A DNA stretch of 64,000 bases from Trichobilharzia regenti (taxonomy: Eukaryota > Platyhelminthes > Trematoda > Strigeidida > Schistosomatidae): positions 33,471,379 through 33,535,378 of the forward strand of contig OX235263.1 in NCBI GenBank assembly GCA_944472135.2, read 5' to 3'. Below the pieces are notes generated by a model that saw only the letters and a program-made list of their open reading frames with translations, was not told the DNA's origin and did no database searches. Below, one piece after another: positions 32,746 through 44,340 of this stretch (positions are counted from its first letter, which is position 1; every line of letters begins with the position of its first letter). The position numbers were made by a program, and so were the translations under genes.

Positions 32746-32935
32746 TATTTATTTTTATTGTAGCTTGAAAGCACACGGTATTTTTGGTATAAGTATGAAA
32801 TTTTCAGCATGTTATATCGGTAGCACAAATTTTGCAGGCCGACTGTTGATATCAGGTGCGCGTCGGCAGGGGATCGAGCCCCTGACAATGTGCATGGTCG
32901 GCAAGAGTCCTGACCACTGTGCCACCGACGTACGT
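32746..32935 (-). repeat. SINE family F
   Basis: Minus copy of the 13.75-kb SINE: head CGTCGGTGGCACAGTGGTC, B box GGGCTCGATCCCC, body TGCTGAAAATTTCATACTTA, T-rich edge on the left. Confidence 0.8.
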
Positions 32936-33128
32936 ACATTATAACATTCTAACAAGTTACTTATTATGACTATAAAAGCACTCGTCTTATTTCCCATCTG
33001 ATTGTCATTGATCGATAACACTCATATTATTATTTCTGAATGTACATAATCCTATAATGATTTTTATTCAAATGTCTAATCAGTTTCCACTCATGTATAT
33101 AAATGAAGCAAAAAGTTGTGTGAGTGAC

Positions 33129-33175
33129 TTGATATGATTATGAGCAATAATTTGTGCTCGAAACGTTGTCATCAG
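33129..33175 (+). ncRNA. hammerhead-like motif of PLE family 1
   Basis: TTGAT, core ATGATTA (33134-33140), stem II GAGCA / TGCTC, GAAA, CGTTGTC, ATCAG. Stem II is longer (5 bp) than in the copy at 507-553, and stem III could be AC/GU with a three-base loop. Confidence 0.5.
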
Positions 33176-33394
33176 TTAATATTATTGTATAACACTAAAA
33201 TCTTATCTATAATGGAGTTATACTCTACCACAGTGCCTAAGTTTAATACTTACATTAATATTTAAATCATATGAAATTGCTAAGTGTTCACAAGAGTGAC
33301 TGTAGGATAATGAAGTAAATATTCTTGAGATAGAGAATTATAAAAACTGGATGAAAATGACGTTTAACTAGAAAAAGTGTGTCAATGAAACGTC

Positions 33395-33600
33395 TGTTTC
33401 GTCGCACTTCCTGACTCATCAGCAGTTCACATCTGCTGCCAGGGTTCAAACCCAGGACCTTCCGGTTACAAGGCAAGCTCGTAGATCATCTATCCACTGG
33501 GACCCGATTCAGTGGTCCATAGATTTTTAACTACTAGCAATTCGTGATTTAAGCGTGACCACCAACCAACCTCATTTATTTCACAAATAATTTCAATCCT
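33395..33600 (-). repeat. SINE family C, hammerhead diverged
   Basis: On minus: head CCCAGTGGATAGATGATCTA, B box GGGTTTGAACCC, then core CTGATGA with GAAA still present (about 33382-33430), but stem II has changed (GTC..GAC) and stem I pairs imperfectly. Confidence 0.6.
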
Positions 33601-34340
33601 TGTTACAAATTGCTTAATCGATAAACTGAGCAGAAGTCAATTCATTAAGTCAACATTAATTTTTAAAAGTGGGATTACGATTAATCATTTTCCTCTCTCT
33701 AAAATTTGACCCAATTTTGCTTATTATTATTATCGTGAAAAGACGGAATTAATGTATACGCTTATGATTACAAAATAGTTTATCTGAATGTCCAGTTAAT
33801 CTTCTACTAATAAACAAGACAACCTTTGATTATATATGATAATGATTATAAGAATAAACTAATATTTTTCTTATTTAGTGAGATTTAAAGATTTATGAGT
33901 TTGTACAAAAAATTGTGGCTTTTGGAGGTGATCTGCTTTGGAGGCTTTAAACAAAAAAAAAAGAAATAAGTTGTTCAATTTCATAATTTATTACCGGTCT
34001 AGTATAAAAACACATTAAACACATAAAATTAATGTGCGTTGGTTGTTTTAGCAATTGTACACCTTTGAGCGGGTGAAAAGAAAATGCTAAGTTGAATAGA
34101 GGTTATTTTTTTAAAAGTCTTATTATCGATGTAAGTAGACGAAATATAGTATAACTCTATTTATTCTATGCTAGTTTGTTTTTGGAGAAATGTTTTATTC
34201 TGATAAAGCCCTATTTCTAATAGTGATTAGAGTTTAGTCATACTTATCCCAACAGTTGGATACCTATCACATATATGTATTTGGGTTATAAAAGCTAATT
34301 TAATAAGACTGTATGCCTTCTATATATTTGTTTCTGTGCA
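33601..34340. other. no recognised feature
   Basis: AT-rich. A poly-A run near 33950. No coding or repeat signal identified. Confidence 0.35.
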
Positions 34341-34344
34341 TTGT

Positions 34345-34455
34345 AGTTTCTGTAGCAATTGGGTTGGTTTTCGGGGCCTAGGGTTGCAAACTGCATGCTA
34401 GACCTTCTCTCTTTTTCTGGGCTTTGAACCAGTTAGTAAACTAGGCGAGGGGATT
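34345..34455 (-). repeat. SINE-like repeat family G
   Basis: Matches 18300-18435 (GTTTCTGTAGCAATTGGGTT, CTAGGCGAGG). No tRNA-like head seen. Confidence 0.45.
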
Positions 34456-35620
34456 CACAATAGAAGGCTCAGGGAAGACTCTGAAGTGAGGGCAGGAGTA
34501 AGACAAAGCTTCCTACTGTTGTGATGGTGTGGAACAGACAATGTTCTCCAACGGAATATTATTCTCACATATTCTCACATTCCATTCGGTATTAATAACA
34601 GAATACAATATATCTATTTGAACATTCTATTTGATGTTAGAGACAGAATACATTTCGCACGGTTATATGCTGCGCTAACAAAAGAATACTATGTATATTT
34701 GAACATTCTATTTCATGTCGTTTGATGTAAACCGAAATCACAGGCTCATTGATTGGTTAACGAATATACAAACTGTGGATATATATAAACAGTGGTTTGA
34801 TCAATGGAAAATATACCTTAGCTCCCGTGTCTTGCCTCCTTTGTTACACTACCACGGATAATAGTTCTAGTTGTGATGAACTGAACCATGCGGGAAAATA
34901 GGCATTCCCTGGAATATCAAGAAGACTCTAAATGTTCTGGACTTTACAGAGGACTTTTATCTAATGTCACACAAACTCGAAAATCTACAGATGAGGAACA
35001 CCAAGTTGACACAATAGGCTGACAGAGAAGGCAACACTTCAAGTGAACACAAAGAAGACGACCAGCCAACAATAAAAAGTACCAATCACCATCAGTGGCA
35101 GAAATATGAAGGAGGTCACCTCTTTCACTTATCCAAACAGCATAGTTTCAACTGCAAGCAGTGAGACAGATGAGGATGTCAAAGCTATCCCCGATCGGAA
35201 AGGTAAGACTACGTTCATTAATCTGAAAGTAATATGGAAATCTGCTGCAACTCAGTATAAGGGACAAGATCCAGATTTTCAATACTAATGTCAAATCAAT
35301 CACTTCTTCTATATGGTTTCGAGACTTGGCTTGCCACCAAAAGCCTTTTCAAAAGTCTTCAGACGAGTCGTCTGGAACCCAAATGGGTAACAATAAGTTT
35401 GTCGTAAGTCCGAGAGTGAAACAGAAAAACAATGTGAGGAGGAGTTGAGAACTTATGGGAACTTATTGTGGAATCAACTAAAGAGGACTGCAGAGAAGGT
35501 TCCATAATTGGTGAACAGAGCGCAGAAAATTTTTCAGGCAGTCCAAATTTAAACAAATTAAATATGTTCATACAATGGTAAAGCAATTATGTATTGAAGA
35601 CGAAAGATGCGTAAGATGAT
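34456..35620 (+). mobile_element. RTE-like LINE split by a solo LTR
   Basis: Before the LTR: VRAGVRQSFLL-like. After it: PRIIVLVVMN, the block read as LLSPIIFLLVVDW in better copies. Downstream are EVTSFTYPNS, ETDEDVKA and the IWKSAATQ block. Stops and indels throughout. Removing 34517-34852 makes the frame continuous across the site. Confidence 0.75.
34517..34848. mobile_element. solo LTR (332 bp) with CTAC target duplication
   Basis: The unit begins TGTTGTGATGG and ends TTTGTTACA, the TG..CA ends of an LTR. CTAC occurs directly before (34513-34516) and after (34849-34852). A TATATATAAA box lies near 34777. Internal short repeats (GAACATTCTATTT) occur twice. No LTR-element coding lies on either side, so it is a recombined solo copy. 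The orientation is not fixed. Confidence 0.75.
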
Positions 35621-35734
35621 GAATGACTATTAATTTAGGTAACAATGTACTGAGTTCCACTCAAATCATAGAAACAAGAGACAAGCAAAATACACTGTAT
35701 CAATGGAGTGAGGTTAAAGCCAAGGATTTTGTAA

Positions 35735-36470
35735 TCAAATGAAAGAGAGAATAAAAACATCTAGTTACTAGGGCAAGGAAAGACTGATAACTGCTTTATT
35801 CTAAACGCATAAATTGGGTTGCAAGCGTTCTATACAAATTGCTTCGGCAAACTTAAGGAGAACTGAGCTCTCTTGTCTATTGATATTATTAAAGGATTTC
35901 ATGATTTCCATCACATGACCCGCATAAAAGAGATGCCTGTCTTTATTCAACTAGATTTTAAAGGTGAAAATATTGCAGTAACGGTCAACAGAAGACTGAG
36001 TACGTCACTAGCCACAGCGTATCCTGCAGATAAGTTGGTTCCCGTTTATCGGACAACATGCTCTTTGGTGCAGTCAAAAGTCGATAGATACCCTTTCATG
36101 TTAAATCCAACTGTGTATACAAATTTACGTAAATCTGCCGGAGCGGTTAGATTGGAAGAACAGAAAGAAGGCCACACCTCCGATTTTCTGAACATATACC
36201 GAAAAGCCTACGTCTCAGAGGAAAAAAAGTCTTCTAATAATACTATTACCATGTATCGCCTTGCTATCGGTCATGGGGTGGAAATGGTGAAATCCTTTAT
36301 AATTATCAGTAGACAAAAGAGCTCAATTCTTCTCAAGTTTGCCGGAGCAATTTCTATCAAATGCTTGAAACCCGATTTATGTGTTCAGAAAGAAGCAGTT
36401 GTCAGTCTTCCTTTTCCCGTGCTGCTAACTGGATGTCTTTATGCTCTCTTTGGTTTGATAACGTAATCTT
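35735..36470 (+). mobile_element. PLE copy with inverted ends
   Basis: The left arm (35735-35925) is an inverted copy of the right end (36262-36465). Between them + coding gives the PLE linker and endonuclease region. It is truncated at both sides. Confidence 0.75.
35873..36466 (+). pseudogene. PLE linker and degenerate endonuclease, long open frame
   Basis: 197 codons without a stop: MPVFIQLDFKGENIAVTVNR, RLSTSLATAYPADKLVPVYR, later GHGVEMVKSFIIISR and CLKPDLCVQKEAVVSLPFPV. The typical order (QLDFKG, RRLS.SL, LCVQKE) is kept, but the GIY-YIG signature itself is missing between VYTNLRKSAGAVRL and the Cys-rich start, so it is unlikely to work. The first residues come from the inverted left arm. 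Confidence 0.65.
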
Positions 36471-36959
36471 TTTGACTACATAGGGAAACCTGTATCTATC
36501 GCTACCATTTGGGAAGTTAAAGTTTGGTATGGAATGAGTGCCGGTCACAAAATGCAAAGAAATGTCAGAATAGTAAGAAATAGAACCAGACTATAAAGGA
36601 TTTATCTGAATAACTACGCATTAATATTTCTGTTGAATATGTTGGGAAGATAGCAAGCAGTCTGGTTCCAGTGGAAATTTAGTAATCTACAGATATGACT
36701 CAAAGACAGTTAACTGTCTGTTGTTCTTTGTATAATACACGTCATAGATCAATGTACAAGTAGATATTTTATTTCTAACATGCTAGTATGCAGTTGTAAA
36801 GATTTCCCTGTCATTCGTTCTACCACTTTTTGTTGTTAGTTTTATAGAGTGTAAAAATTCGACAGTTTCATATTATATTGTACTGTTAAACAATTTCTAT
36901 TTTAAAGGTACTTTACAGGATCATAAATGTACTCCAGGTACTCCATATCATTCTCACAC
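36471..36959. other. no recognised feature
   Basis: Flank between PLE and LINE. No signal beyond AT-rich sequence. Confidence 0.3.
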
Positions 36960-37715
36960 TTATTACCCACTCTTCGCTTCCTATTGGGATTCCAATTGAA
37001 CAGTGGCCTGTATTGAACGTGATGTCACTCAGCGGTCTCCATCCTCAACGTATGTCCGGTCAATCTATCTCCACCTACGCCTACATATTTGTTGACCAAT
37101 AGGTTCTCGCCTGTTGGTTTGTCCCCAGCCAATCAGAGTTTCTCATCGCTAATTCTTTCTGACTAGCCGGCTGGCCATTTGATCTTCAATATGGAGCTAG
37201 CGAGGGCAGTTGTTGAAAAAAATTCTGTTGTTGTTTGTTCGAAATGCTTCTCATGAGATGCAGTGCAAGTTTCTGACTCTTACAGAATAGCTGACTAACT
37301 GATTTCACATTTGTGTTGAAAATCCGAATCTATCTTGTTTTCATGCTGTCTGAGTGCAGAAGATTTCTGAATTGATTTCACTTTGATGAAGGTGTATCTC
37401 GTCTTTCCGAATCTGGCGTCCTTCGATATCTTCATCTGTTCTACCGGCCTGTGGTTGAAACTGTGCTTCCTAGTCAGGTAAGTGAAGGAAATGACCTCTT
37501 TCAAATCTCTTCGTTGATGTTGTCTGGTGGTGGATGTTGATATTGTTGTTGATGGTTCATTATCTTCATCACCTCCGGATCCACCTTCTCTATGTTCTTC
37601 TGCAGTCCTGTCTTCGCTACCTGCCAGCCTCTTCAGCCAGTTTGTTAGTTTTAGCCTGCCTGGAAGTCTTCAAGTTTGTGTGACATGAAATCATCCACGC
37701 GCAAAATACACATCT
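36960..37715 (-). mobile_element. RTE-like LINE, C-terminal part
   Basis: Minus: LTKLAEEAG-type block, KEVISFTYLTRKHSFNH, ARFGKTRYTFIKVKSIQKSS, DSDFQHKCEIS and further C-terminal blocks, matching the copies at 20.5 and 50.9 kb. Frames are broken. Confidence 0.7.
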
Positions 37716-38024
37716 TTTAGAGTCTTCTTATCAGTTCAACATACATGTGCACAGTTGACGAATAATCCACGCGTATTTACTGACTTTCATTTCAGCAAGT
37801 TTTTTGCCAAACTGCCCATAACGGATAGATTTAGTTCATTTTGCTAACCTAATAGGATTGATTTAATTCATGATCATTTAGACCAAAGTATGAAAGGAGT
37901 TTTTTAACATGCTGAATGAAATTCATTGTGTGTTAAATATGAATATCCTTAAATTATTGTATGAAAAAAATGACATTCACTCAAGGAGTCTGTATTATCT
38001 AGACTAAGAAAATGAAAATTTGTA
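37716..38024. other. no recognised feature
   Basis: AT-rich spacer. Confidence 0.3.
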
Positions 38025-38245
38025 TCTATCAATGAATGAAAAACAAAACGGTATTGTTTTTACTGACGTTTGTCTATTTAATGCTAATAGCCACATCAAA
38101 GTAAGAGTAAAGTTATGATAAAGCTTTATTAGCATTCAATAGTGAAATGCTATCAGGACAAGCAATTTAATTTCGTGTTACATTCATTTGGAAATACAAA
38201 ATTTCTTTTTTCTGTCATTAATGAACATCATATACTGAAAACTTA
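38025..38245. mobile_element. head-to-head PLE family 3 3' ends
   Basis: A minus piece (38025-38105) and a plus piece (38108-38245) each contain the family 3 3' end including the hammerhead region (TTTAATGCTAATAG on one side, TTAGCATTCAATAG on the other). Cores are decayed: TTGATGT with CAAA on minus, ATGATAA with GAAA on plus. Confidence 0.65.
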
Positions 38246-38267
38246 GTTTCCTGCAAACTATTGAACA

Positions 38268-38490
38268 ATGTGCATCGGTGGCGCAGAGGTAGAATACTTG
38301 CAAGCCATCCAGGTGGTCCAGGGTTCGATCCCCGCCGACACATTCCTACACCTCGCTAGGCTGATAATAAGCCCAGCAAAGAAGGAGGTTGGGCGTGAGG
38401 CTATCAGTTCCACCCCGTAAAAGTAAACATCACTGCTACTGAAGCTTGAAGCCTTATGTTCCACTGGGAACGCGAAGGAATAAAATTAAA
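38268..38490 (+). repeat. SINE family B, best-preserved copy
   Basis: tRNA-like head: GCATCGGTGGCGCAGAGG A-box region, B box AGGGTTCGATCCCC. Body: CTGATAATAAGCCCAGCAAA, GTTGGGCGTGAGGCTATC, CCCCGTAAAAGTAAAC. Tail: GAAGCCTTATGTTCCACTGG and an A-rich end. The tail matches the RTE LINE ends here. Confidence 0.8.
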
Positions 38491-38859
38491 AAAAATCAAT
38501 AAACGGTGTATGAAATTCCATAGATAAAGTGACCACAGGAGTCTACTTAATAATCAAATTTCAACTTTATTATTACTTTTTATTGGACAAAGTATCAATG
38601 CTTGCTTACTTAAAGAATATTCTTTATTTAATGAGGAAAACTGCAATGCATTACCCACACCTTTAAAATATTATAAGAGAAAAATGTAAAAGAGAGCAGA
38701 ATAATTTTTTACAATAAGAATAATAAATGTGTATGGGCATAGTGAATGTATGTCATTCTAAGTTCTTGAAGATTTAAATGTTCATTCAAAACTAAAAACA
38801 TTCATGGATAATTCATTGATTTCCAAGAAAGATCTTTGATAGCATCGATGGTGAAGTAA
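38491..38859. other. no recognised feature
   Basis: AT-rich spacer without signal. Confidence 0.3.
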
Positions 38860-39880
38860 TTTGGAAACTGTTACAACACTACTTAGTACATCGAACCTTT
38901 ATCAACCTCATTCAACAGCTATCTGTTGATGCTACATGTGAGGTGATTCACAGTGGAAAGCTTTTTGAAGTGGAGATAAGAGTAAGAAAAAGCTGCCAAC
39001 TATCATGCATGATATTGCTGATTGTGGTGGACTGAATGACGAGAAAGACCATTAGAATCAAGAAGATAGGAATACCTGGGACCGTTGAAATGACTAGGAA
39101 ACCTGAACCTCAAGGATGATATATGTATAATGTGACACAATCTTGGAAAGCTGAAGGCGAAAACTAACAAGTTTTCGGAAGGGGCTGATAGAGAAGGCAA
39201 CAGTTCAAGTGAACACAGAGAAGACGGAAGTGACGAAGATACTTAATCAACCACAGCAAGCACCAATGCTTATTAACGGGAGATATTTAAAGGAAGTTGC
39301 CTATATCATTCACCTTAGCAGTATTATTTCAACTACAGGCGGTGACACAGACGAGGATATCAAAGCCAGTGAGGATAGAAAAGATAAGACAGACGTTCAT
39401 TATTCGAAAATCAGGGTGGAAATCTGTTGCACTCAGACTAAGGAACAAGATCCATATCTTCAGTACTGATTTGAAGTGATTCAGAGACTTGATGCATCTC
39501 TAAGAGGGTTTCTAACAGTCTAAAGACTTTCATCAACAGGTGCCTTCTCTTTCAAGGTAGTGAACAAGAGATGGCCATCTGAAATGTGTTAAAAACAAGG
39601 ATCTCTGGCAGAAAGCAGACCGACAGCTAGCCGGCCAACAAATATACAGGAGGAAATCGAGATAAATTGGACAGTGGCTGAGGACGCCGTTGAATGTAAT
39701 GACTCTCCAAGCAACCAGTGGAATGGAAACTTAAAGGGAAACAACAACTTGGAGGGTGATGTGGAAGTAACTGTGTGAGGAGGGAATGATAGGTGATTGC
39801 CAGTCATGGGGCCAACTGACAAAAGGACCAAATGGCTACTTTCTGCTAAAGCTCCAAGTTCCACACGAAATCCAAAAAGT
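38860..39880 (+). mobile_element. RTE-like LINE, RT C-terminal half
   Basis: INLIQQLSVDATCEVIHSGK, CMILLIVVD, then NTEKTEVTKILNQPQQAP, DTDEDIKASEDRKDKT and further C-terminal blocks, in several frames with stops. The catalytic DD region is not preserved. The 3' end AAGTTCCACACG is near 39855. Confidence 0.75.
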
Positions 39881-39944
39881 TAATAATGACATATAAATAT
39901 ATCTTCTGATACCGTTAAAAGTGATGAAATTTCATTTAGTTAAA

Positions 39945-40430
39945 GGCAATTAAGAGTGGAATTTAGGATGCACATTTCGTCATTTTTGCAACTGGTCTGA
40001 TAGAGATGTCAGCATTTCCAGTGGATATTGAACCTAGCATCCATTGCCTCAAACGTTGAAGCGTTATGCAGTAGATGATGATATCCACATCTTGTACAAT
40101 GTGTTTTTCGTTAAAGTTGGTTTGAAATTCCCTTTGATTGATTGTATTGCATCACAATTTTGTTTCTCCGTCAATACATCTGTTACAAGTACGGATCACC
40201 CCATGGTGTCTGATGGTTGACATGATGTCATTTGGTTAAAAGAGATTAGTGATAGTATTCAGGATATGCAATTTGTCCAGTTTGCCGTTAAAAAGGAAGG
40301 GTCCCGCATTCGAGTATTAGTGTGAACACCCTCAGACACTGAGAACGCAAGTACATCCAGCTCATCAGTCCCAAGTAAGACAGAGGGGGAATCTTAAATT
40401 TCATTGATGGCCTCACCAGCCATAAGGATG
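39945..40430. repeat. decayed SINE family A remnants
   Basis: 39945-40085 on minus (GGATGCACATTTCGTC) and 40215-40430 (CAGGATATGCAATTTGTCC; GTACATCCAGCTCATCAGTC) retain Sm-alpha words, but the ribozyme boxes are destroyed. Confidence 0.55.
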
Positions 40431-42104
40431 TTATGACCACTTTGAAATTACGCATCGTAACAACGAGTTAAAAGTACACATTCTAAATTTTCAAAGCATC
40501 TATTGTTCTCAAATGCTGAGCCACTGTTTATTAACCGCAGTGTGAAATATATAAAGTGACATACACACTTAAAAGTTAACAATCAATCCCCTTAAAGAGC
40601 CGATAAATAAAATTTCAAAAATATACTTTTCCTACTTATGTGTGATAGCAGTCTTTAAAGTTTATAATTCTCAAGACGAATTAAATTATTCGAATATGTT
40701 CATCATCATCTGCCTAAATGACAATATTAGAGATGGAAAGAGTTGTAACAGACCCTTAATCAGTTGAGAAACACATTATTACTATTTAAAGCCCACGAGT
40801 AATACAATATCCCCAATATGGGGCGATTACTTGATAAGAACTAAATTCACATTTACACCCTTATTAATTTATTATTATATTTAATGCGGTAGATGTGTAA
40901 TCGGGCTTTGACTAAATACCCTCAGTAATGCTCATGTGATAAGCCAGTAGGCTACATATACGGCCCTAAATCCAAGTTTACTAAGTTTTCTACCCAACTG
41001 TCAATAATATCGGGATTCATGACTGTTAGATATATATGGATACTTTTTCAATGCAGTAATCCAGTCATTTAACCTAAGATATAAAAATACCTTAATTTGA
41101 GTAGAATTAGAATATCTTGTTAACTCAAACTTGCTTGATTTAACTGAGTACACAATACTCATACATTTGAGGAGGCTTTACTGTTTTTTCTATTCATTCA
41201 CAAATTCAGTCTGTGTCTGTCTGAAAAGAAGGACATTTTCAAGGCGAATTCACTCATACAAAAAATAGAGTCTTCAAAAGTCATAATGGCAGACTTGATA
41301 GAATACGGAGTAGTTGGATTAAATAAATCACTCGTTTATGTTACATTTTTTCTTCATGATAACTAGCGTAGGATGGAAGAAAGTTGAAGTAAAGAAATCT
41401 TCTTTCTTCTTTAACACTCTGAAGTAAATTCGACGTGTATTCACACTAACAGTGTCTGTAATCCGTAAGAAGTGTTTCTTATAAGGAAGGGAGAAAGTGA
41501 TCGAGTGTACAACCTTTGATTTCAGATAAAGAGTAAAAAATGCATTCAAAACATAAAATATCCGATGAATGTATTTCACAGCTGAGTGGATTTGTGACGC
41601 AATAGGCGTGAATCACAAACTCTCAGTAGTGAGAAATTTTAATTTTTTAGCACACTGACATCAAAAAATCAGACGTTATACTGAATCACTGAAGCAAACA
41701 GACAAATTAAGAAGTGAATTCACTCAAAAATAGACTATTTTTTTCGTTAAATAAAGAGTAATTATGTTTACACAGAGAAAAAAGCGTGAGTGAAATGAAG
41801 CTTCGTCAAAAATAGTATGTCTGAACAGAAGTTTTAACAAAGTTTCTATCTGCATGATAGCAGAAATTGATGTCTGCCAAGTGTGTGGCTCAGTTTAACA
41901 TAAAATTTGACTGAAGTTAATTTCACGAAATTATTTTATGTTTATGTCAATAACGGAGAGATATTGATGTGTCGTTTACTTTCCTTTTGATTACTCTCCT
42001 AACTTACATGCTCTTCGGTAAAATATTTTAATGTCATTCTGATCATTGACAACTTCACTCAAACATCCACAAAGCTGTAAAATTCAAGAGTTAGAACTCA
42101 CATC
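40431..42104. other. no recognised feature
   Basis: AT-rich, apparently single-copy. The frame 41328-41579 on minus is 83 codons and low-complexity; I do not regard it as a gene. Confidence 0.35.
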
Positions 42105-42240
42105 GTAACCTTAGAGTTCTCGGTTCTATCCTTACTGGGATCATAGGTGAACAGTACTGAATGTCCGTGAGGAAACAGCTGTTCAGTACTCCCTGGTTTC
42201 CAGTCGTTTTCTAACTGATGTCGATGCGTACTGCAACTAG
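42105..42240 (+). repeat. SINE family C fragment
   Basis: CAGTACTGAATGTCCGTGAG, GAAACAGCTGTTCAGTACTC, then GTTTTCTAACTGATGTCGAT. Stem II of the hammerhead is destroyed. Confidence 0.6.
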
Positions 42241-42639
42241 AAAACAATCAGATGTGTGCAAACAAACATTTGAAAGTGAGTAGACAAACAGTGTGGTTTT
42301 GATTTTAGCTTATTCGAAAGTAGAGACCTCTAATGAAAATATAAAATAAATTAATATTCTGCACTTTTAAAATAATTTTACACATATATATGATACGTGG
42401 ATTGTACAATTGTAAGCTATTATTGTTGATCGTCTCCATTTAACCCTGGGTTGAATTAAAAATCACGTGTGTGACACTATTTTTCTAATGAATACGAATG
42501 TAAGCTATTTACTTATTCAAACAATTGTGCAGGCAGTATTTGACTCATGAAATCTTGAAAGTGAATGTACAGATGGGGAATTTTACTGTATAAATCGTAT
42601 ACCTTTCAGTGCTTAAGTGAAATCTCTTTTCAAGTATTG

Positions 42640-42990
42640 ATTTTGTAGGGATTATGTTTGATTGGATGGAGATTTCATCATGAGCTGACATCAGTTACAG
42701 AACTTCCGGGAAACCTGGGAGTACTGGACAGCCATTTCGTCCTAGTTTGGGACTCTTCACAGTACGCACCCACAGGGGGTTCGAACCCAGGACCTTCTGG
42801 TTACAAGGTCACCGAGGTCGTAGACCATTGAGCCACTGGGACCCGATCCAACGGTCCTTGAATTCTAACTTCTGCCAATTCACGGCATAGCGCGACCATT
42901 TCGCAATGTCTTCTTCGATGAGTTACTGCCTTATCTTCAACCTGCTGTATCCTACTGGTGTCAGCCTATGATGAAATCCTCCATGAAATG
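42640..42990 (-). repeat. SINE family C, hammerhead with C3 deleted
   Basis: On minus: head CCCAGTGGCTCAATGGTCTA, B box GGGTTCGAACCCC, then GTACTG followed directly by TGAAGA: the invariant first core C is missing. Stem II, GAAA and the GUC triplet remain. Body as in the 28.6-kb copy. Confidence 0.75.
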
Positions 42991-43606
42991 AAATCTCTTC
43001 TCAGCGTTTAGACATAAACGGAGACAAGATTTCTAGTATGCCTCGGTGATTTGAGACTAATAACAGTTCGAATGAAGTGAACGTAAGTCTGGTAAAATAA
43101 AATTAAATTGTTTGACATTTCCTTCAATCAAAAGATAAGAAAGTGGGGACAGACTCTTATGTTCCTGTAGACAAACTCAAAGTTACTTTTCAGTCAGACT
43201 GTTCCAAAATGAATAACTTTTTATCAGAAATTAGTTAGTGGTCCTCGTTAAATGGTCTTAAGCTTAATCGCTCCAAAAGTCAGGTGGTTAATTTCACTCT
43301 TAGACACAAGCGTTACTTACATGCACTGGTTAGTTCACATTGTTCCATTATCACAGATGGCACTGAAGTTGAAAACAAATCGAATGTTGAATACCTTCGA
43401 CTGTGTATTTCCTCTGATCTTTCCTAGTCTTCCCAAATCGTGTTAGTTACCAGAAAAATATTTCGTTTGACGTCACATGGTAAAGAAGTTAGGACGATCT
43501 GGAATCATTCCGTCTCTACCGCCACCGTTTGTTAATTCTTGTATTCTGCCCATACTTCTTTACTGTCCCCTTTTAATCTTTCCAGGGTTACTTAAAAAGG
43601 CTTGGT

Positions 43607-44019
43607 TATAATAAAGCTTTATTTCAGACAATATGGGAACATAGAGTACAAACATTTTCAGCGTATTTAGTTCTGCAATACTTTTTTCTTCATACAGGAT
43701 TCACATGTAAAGTAATAATCTGAAGTATATCTTCATTTCCGTGAAGAATTGCACAGCGTTTACTCGTGTAATAGAACAGCACAGACAATAATATATCAAC
43801 CATGCTGGGGTAAAATGTGAAAAGCAGAACACAGACTCGGGTCGAAACACTTTATAATTACCAACCACCTCAATCGAAGAAGAAGTCAAAGTTATGTACA
43901 ACAGGAGAGCTAGGCTATAACTGCTCAGCGACCACCGGGTTTTGAACGGACGCCTTTTTTTGAATTCGACCCACTACACTAAGAAGCAAGTTAAATCAGC
44001 GCGCAGTTTTACGTTTAGG
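43607..44019 (-). repeat. SINE-like insert in LINE K
   Basis: On minus it has an A-box-like TTAGTGTAGTGGG, a B-box-like CGTTCAAAACCC, and ends ACGCTGAAAATGTTTGTAC then AATAAAGC, again the LINE K tail. Short repeats GGTTATA / TGTTATA flank it. Confidence 0.55.
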
Positions 44020-44204
44020 TCATGTTATATAACCGGAAGGTTAAAGCAACGATAAATCCAGATGAAGCCATCAGTAGGGTGAGTGAACTGTTGCTAAACC
44101 AACTCGTTAGTACTTTTGTAGATAGATACTTGGTTTCCTGCAAGAGATTAGCAAATATCATCCTCAAGAGTTTGTTTGTAAGGAATAGATTTGTTTTAAC
44201 GAGT

Positions 44205-44340
44205 TTGACCACGGATTGATATCAGTTAGAGAACTGACGATGTAGCACAAACTAGGATGCAACATCTGTTCAGTGCTCCCTGGTTTTCAATGGTTCTCTA
44301 ACTGAGATATCAATCAGTGGTCAAAATCGTAAAAACAAAA
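44205..44340 (+). repeat. SINE family C fragment
   Basis: Has TTAGAGAACTGACGATG, CACAAACTAGGATGCAAC (GAAA changed to GCAA) and the 3' body TTTTCAATGGTTCTCTAACT. Internally deleted. Confidence 0.55.

Larger units (their letters stand above)
32380..33205 (+). mobile_element. PLE family 1 endonuclease and 3' end, split by SINE F
   Basis: Contains the GIY-YIG block (TATAGGTCAAACTAGTAGGT), FRNIRI-shifted reading, then ALTYNHTIRCGRGLKF-like and GEREIDC frames, stops present. SINE F in reverse lies at 32746-32935. The 3' region has the hammerhead-like motif (33129-33175) and ends CTTATCTATAATGGAG. Confidence 0.7.

Noticed and set aside
39003..39200. Minus-strand 65-codon frame
   Set aside because: It is antisense to RTE reverse transcriptase sequence and shows no own features.
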